A stretch of 8,541 nucleotides of DNA from Pseudomonadota bacterium (GTDB taxonomy: Bacteria > Pseudomonadota > Alphaproteobacteria > Caulobacterales > Caulobacteraceae), in the NCBI GenBank assembly GCA_023445955.1, contig JAEXJH010000646.1, forward strand, positions 1-8,541. The letters run 5' to 3'. Below are positions 7,074 through 8,541 of the stretch, in pieces. Under the pieces are notes generated by a model. The model did no database searches and had not been told where the DNA came from. It saw only the letters and a program-made list of their open reading frames with translations. Numbering within the stretch: position 1 is the stretch's first letter; the number at the start of each line of letters is the position of its first letter. The translations under genes were made by a program, and so were the position numbers.

Positions 7074-7102
7074 TTGACTCCCCCGAGCCCCCTGCCTAAC
7101 TC
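7074..7102 (+). promoter_or_regulatory. Predicted groESL promoter
   Basis: TTGACTC (7074-7080), a 14-nt spacer and CCTAACTC (7095-7102) fit the Caulobacter housekeeping pattern. The -35 is part of CTTGACT, and a C-rich CCCCCT run lies at 7088-7093, so it also resembles a heat-shock sigma-32 promoter (CTTGA ... CCCCAT), though the spacing is short for the C-run. Transcription would begin around 7109, just ahead of the CIRCE element, as expected for HrcA-repressed chaperonin operons. Confidence 0.6.
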
Positions 7103-7112
7103 ACGCCCGACG

Positions 7113-7139
7113 TTGGCACTCGATGGGAGCGACTGCTAA
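7113..7139 (+). promoter_or_regulatory. CIRCE operator (HrcA binding site) of groESL
   Basis: TTGGCACTC (7113-7121), a 9-nt spacer and GACTGCTAA (7131-7139) match the CIRCE consensus TTAGCACTC-N9-GAGTGCTAA with one change in each arm. It lies 61 nt upstream of groES and directly after the predicted promoter. HrcA binds this site and represses chaperonin genes. In Caulobacter the groESL CIRCE is reported to govern cell-cycle expression while sigma-32 gives heat induction. Confidence 0.94.
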
Positions 7140-7200
7140 CAGCGCAGCTCCCCCGGTCCAGCGAACGCTTTTACACAAACCGTTCCGACGGAGAACACCC

Positions 7201-7491
7201 ATGAAGTTTCGTCCCCTGGGCGACCGCGTCCTCGTGAAGCGCGTCGAAGAAGAAACCAAGACCAAGGGCGGGATCATCATCCCCGACACCGCCAAGGAAA
7301 AGCCGCAAGAGGGCGAAGTCGTCGCCGTCGGCCCCGGCGCGCGTAACGACAAGGGCGACGTCGTCGCTCTGGACGTCAAGGCTGGCGACCGCATCCTGTT
7401 CGGCAAGTGGTCGGGCACGGAAGTGAAGGTCGACGGTCAGGACCTCCTGATCATGAAGGAAAGCGACGTCCTGGGCGTGGTCGAGGGCTAA
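7201..7491 (+). CDS. groES: Co-chaperonin GroES (Hsp10)
   Basis: A 96-residue GroES, the heptameric lid that closes the GroEL folding chamber in the cytoplasm. It starts [18 protein letters not shown] and has the mobile loop at about residues 17-32 ([20 protein letters not shown]). It ends in the conserved [15 protein letters not shown]. Length and all blocks are normal. The ATG at 7201 has GGAG (7190-7193) 7 nt upstream. A longer reading from 7123 would start inside the CIRCE element and is rejected. It is transcribed with groEL, 62 bp downstream, from a promoter with a CIRCE operator. Confidence 0.98.
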   Translation: MKFRPLGDRVLVKRVEEETKTKGGIIIPDTAKEKPQEGEVVAVGPGARNDKGDVVALDVKAGDRILFGKWSGTEVKVDGQDLLIMKESDVLGVVEG

Positions 7492-7498
7492 TCCCTCC

Positions 7499-7511
7499 CG
7501 TCTTCCAGACG
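7499..7511 (+). other. Hairpin between groES and groEL
   Basis: A perfect 5-bp stem, CGTCT-TCC-AGACG, 7 nt past the groES stop and followed by the pyrimidine tract CTTTCTTCCTC. It is too weak to be a full terminator in an operon that must express groEL. It may be a partial terminator or an RNA processing/stability site; groESL mRNA cleavage between the two genes is known in Agrobacterium. Function here is inference. Confidence 0.4.
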
Positions 7512-7535
7512 CTTTCTTCCTCACGAATTTCCTAG

Positions 7536-8541
<1,006 letters not shown>

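Noticed and set aside
7123..7200. N-terminal extension of groES from an ATG at 7123
   Set aside because: This ATG lies inside the CIRCE element, has no ribosome site, and adds 26 residues not found in GroES. The ATG at 7201 has a clear ribosome site.

Overview
The window looks like chromosomal DNA of a Caulobacter-type alphaproteobacterium. The evidence is high GC with strong third-position GC bias, a MerR/TipAS regulator that I recognise as SkgA of Caulobacter, a groES-groEL operon preceded by a CIRCE operator, and three promoters that fit the Caulobacter housekeeping pattern (TTGACGS, 10-14 nt, GCTANAWC). These assignments rest on memory of the families, not on a search.

Layout. A palindromic hairpin at 4-42 lies just past the stop of skgA (minus strand, 50-823). 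skgA is divergent from a VOC/glyoxalase-fold gene (940-1350, plus). That gene meets a minus-strand gene (1347-2714) tail to tail, and both stops share one CTAG. The latter product has an Ala/Pro-rich linker and a C-terminal domain that looks like a degenerate EAL domain. A RimJ/RimL-type acetyltransferase (2807-3403, minus) is divergent from an ACAD10/11-like acyl-CoA dehydrogenase (3543-4850, plus). The dehydrogenase is followed by an O6-alkylguanine-DNA alkyltransferase gene (4897-5436). The alkyltransferase gene overlaps by 51 bp, antisense, the end of a minus-strand set: a second VOC gene (6640-7023), a small membrane protein (6196-6621) and an exported TlpA-like thioredoxin (5386-6153). 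Divergent from that set is groES (7201-7491) and groEL (7554 to the window end).

Functions. The region is mostly housekeeping and stress related: chaperonins under HrcA/CIRCE control, a regulator tied in Caulobacter to stationary-phase katG expression, DNA alkylation repair and a periplasmic thiol protein. I see no mobile element, CRISPR array, tRNA or rRNA. No gene-free stretch exceeds 300 bases; the longest is 7024-7200, which holds the groESL promoter and CIRCE.

Two points deserve most attention. First, skgA carries a near-perfect internal ribosome binding site before Met115. It would give a separate 143-residue TipAS domain, as in Streptomyces tipA. Second, groEL loses one base at about 8431/8432. 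From there its sequence and codon use change to something more Rhizobiales-like, which suggests a chimeric contig end rather than a real mutation. I did not find a clearly new multi-gene system.
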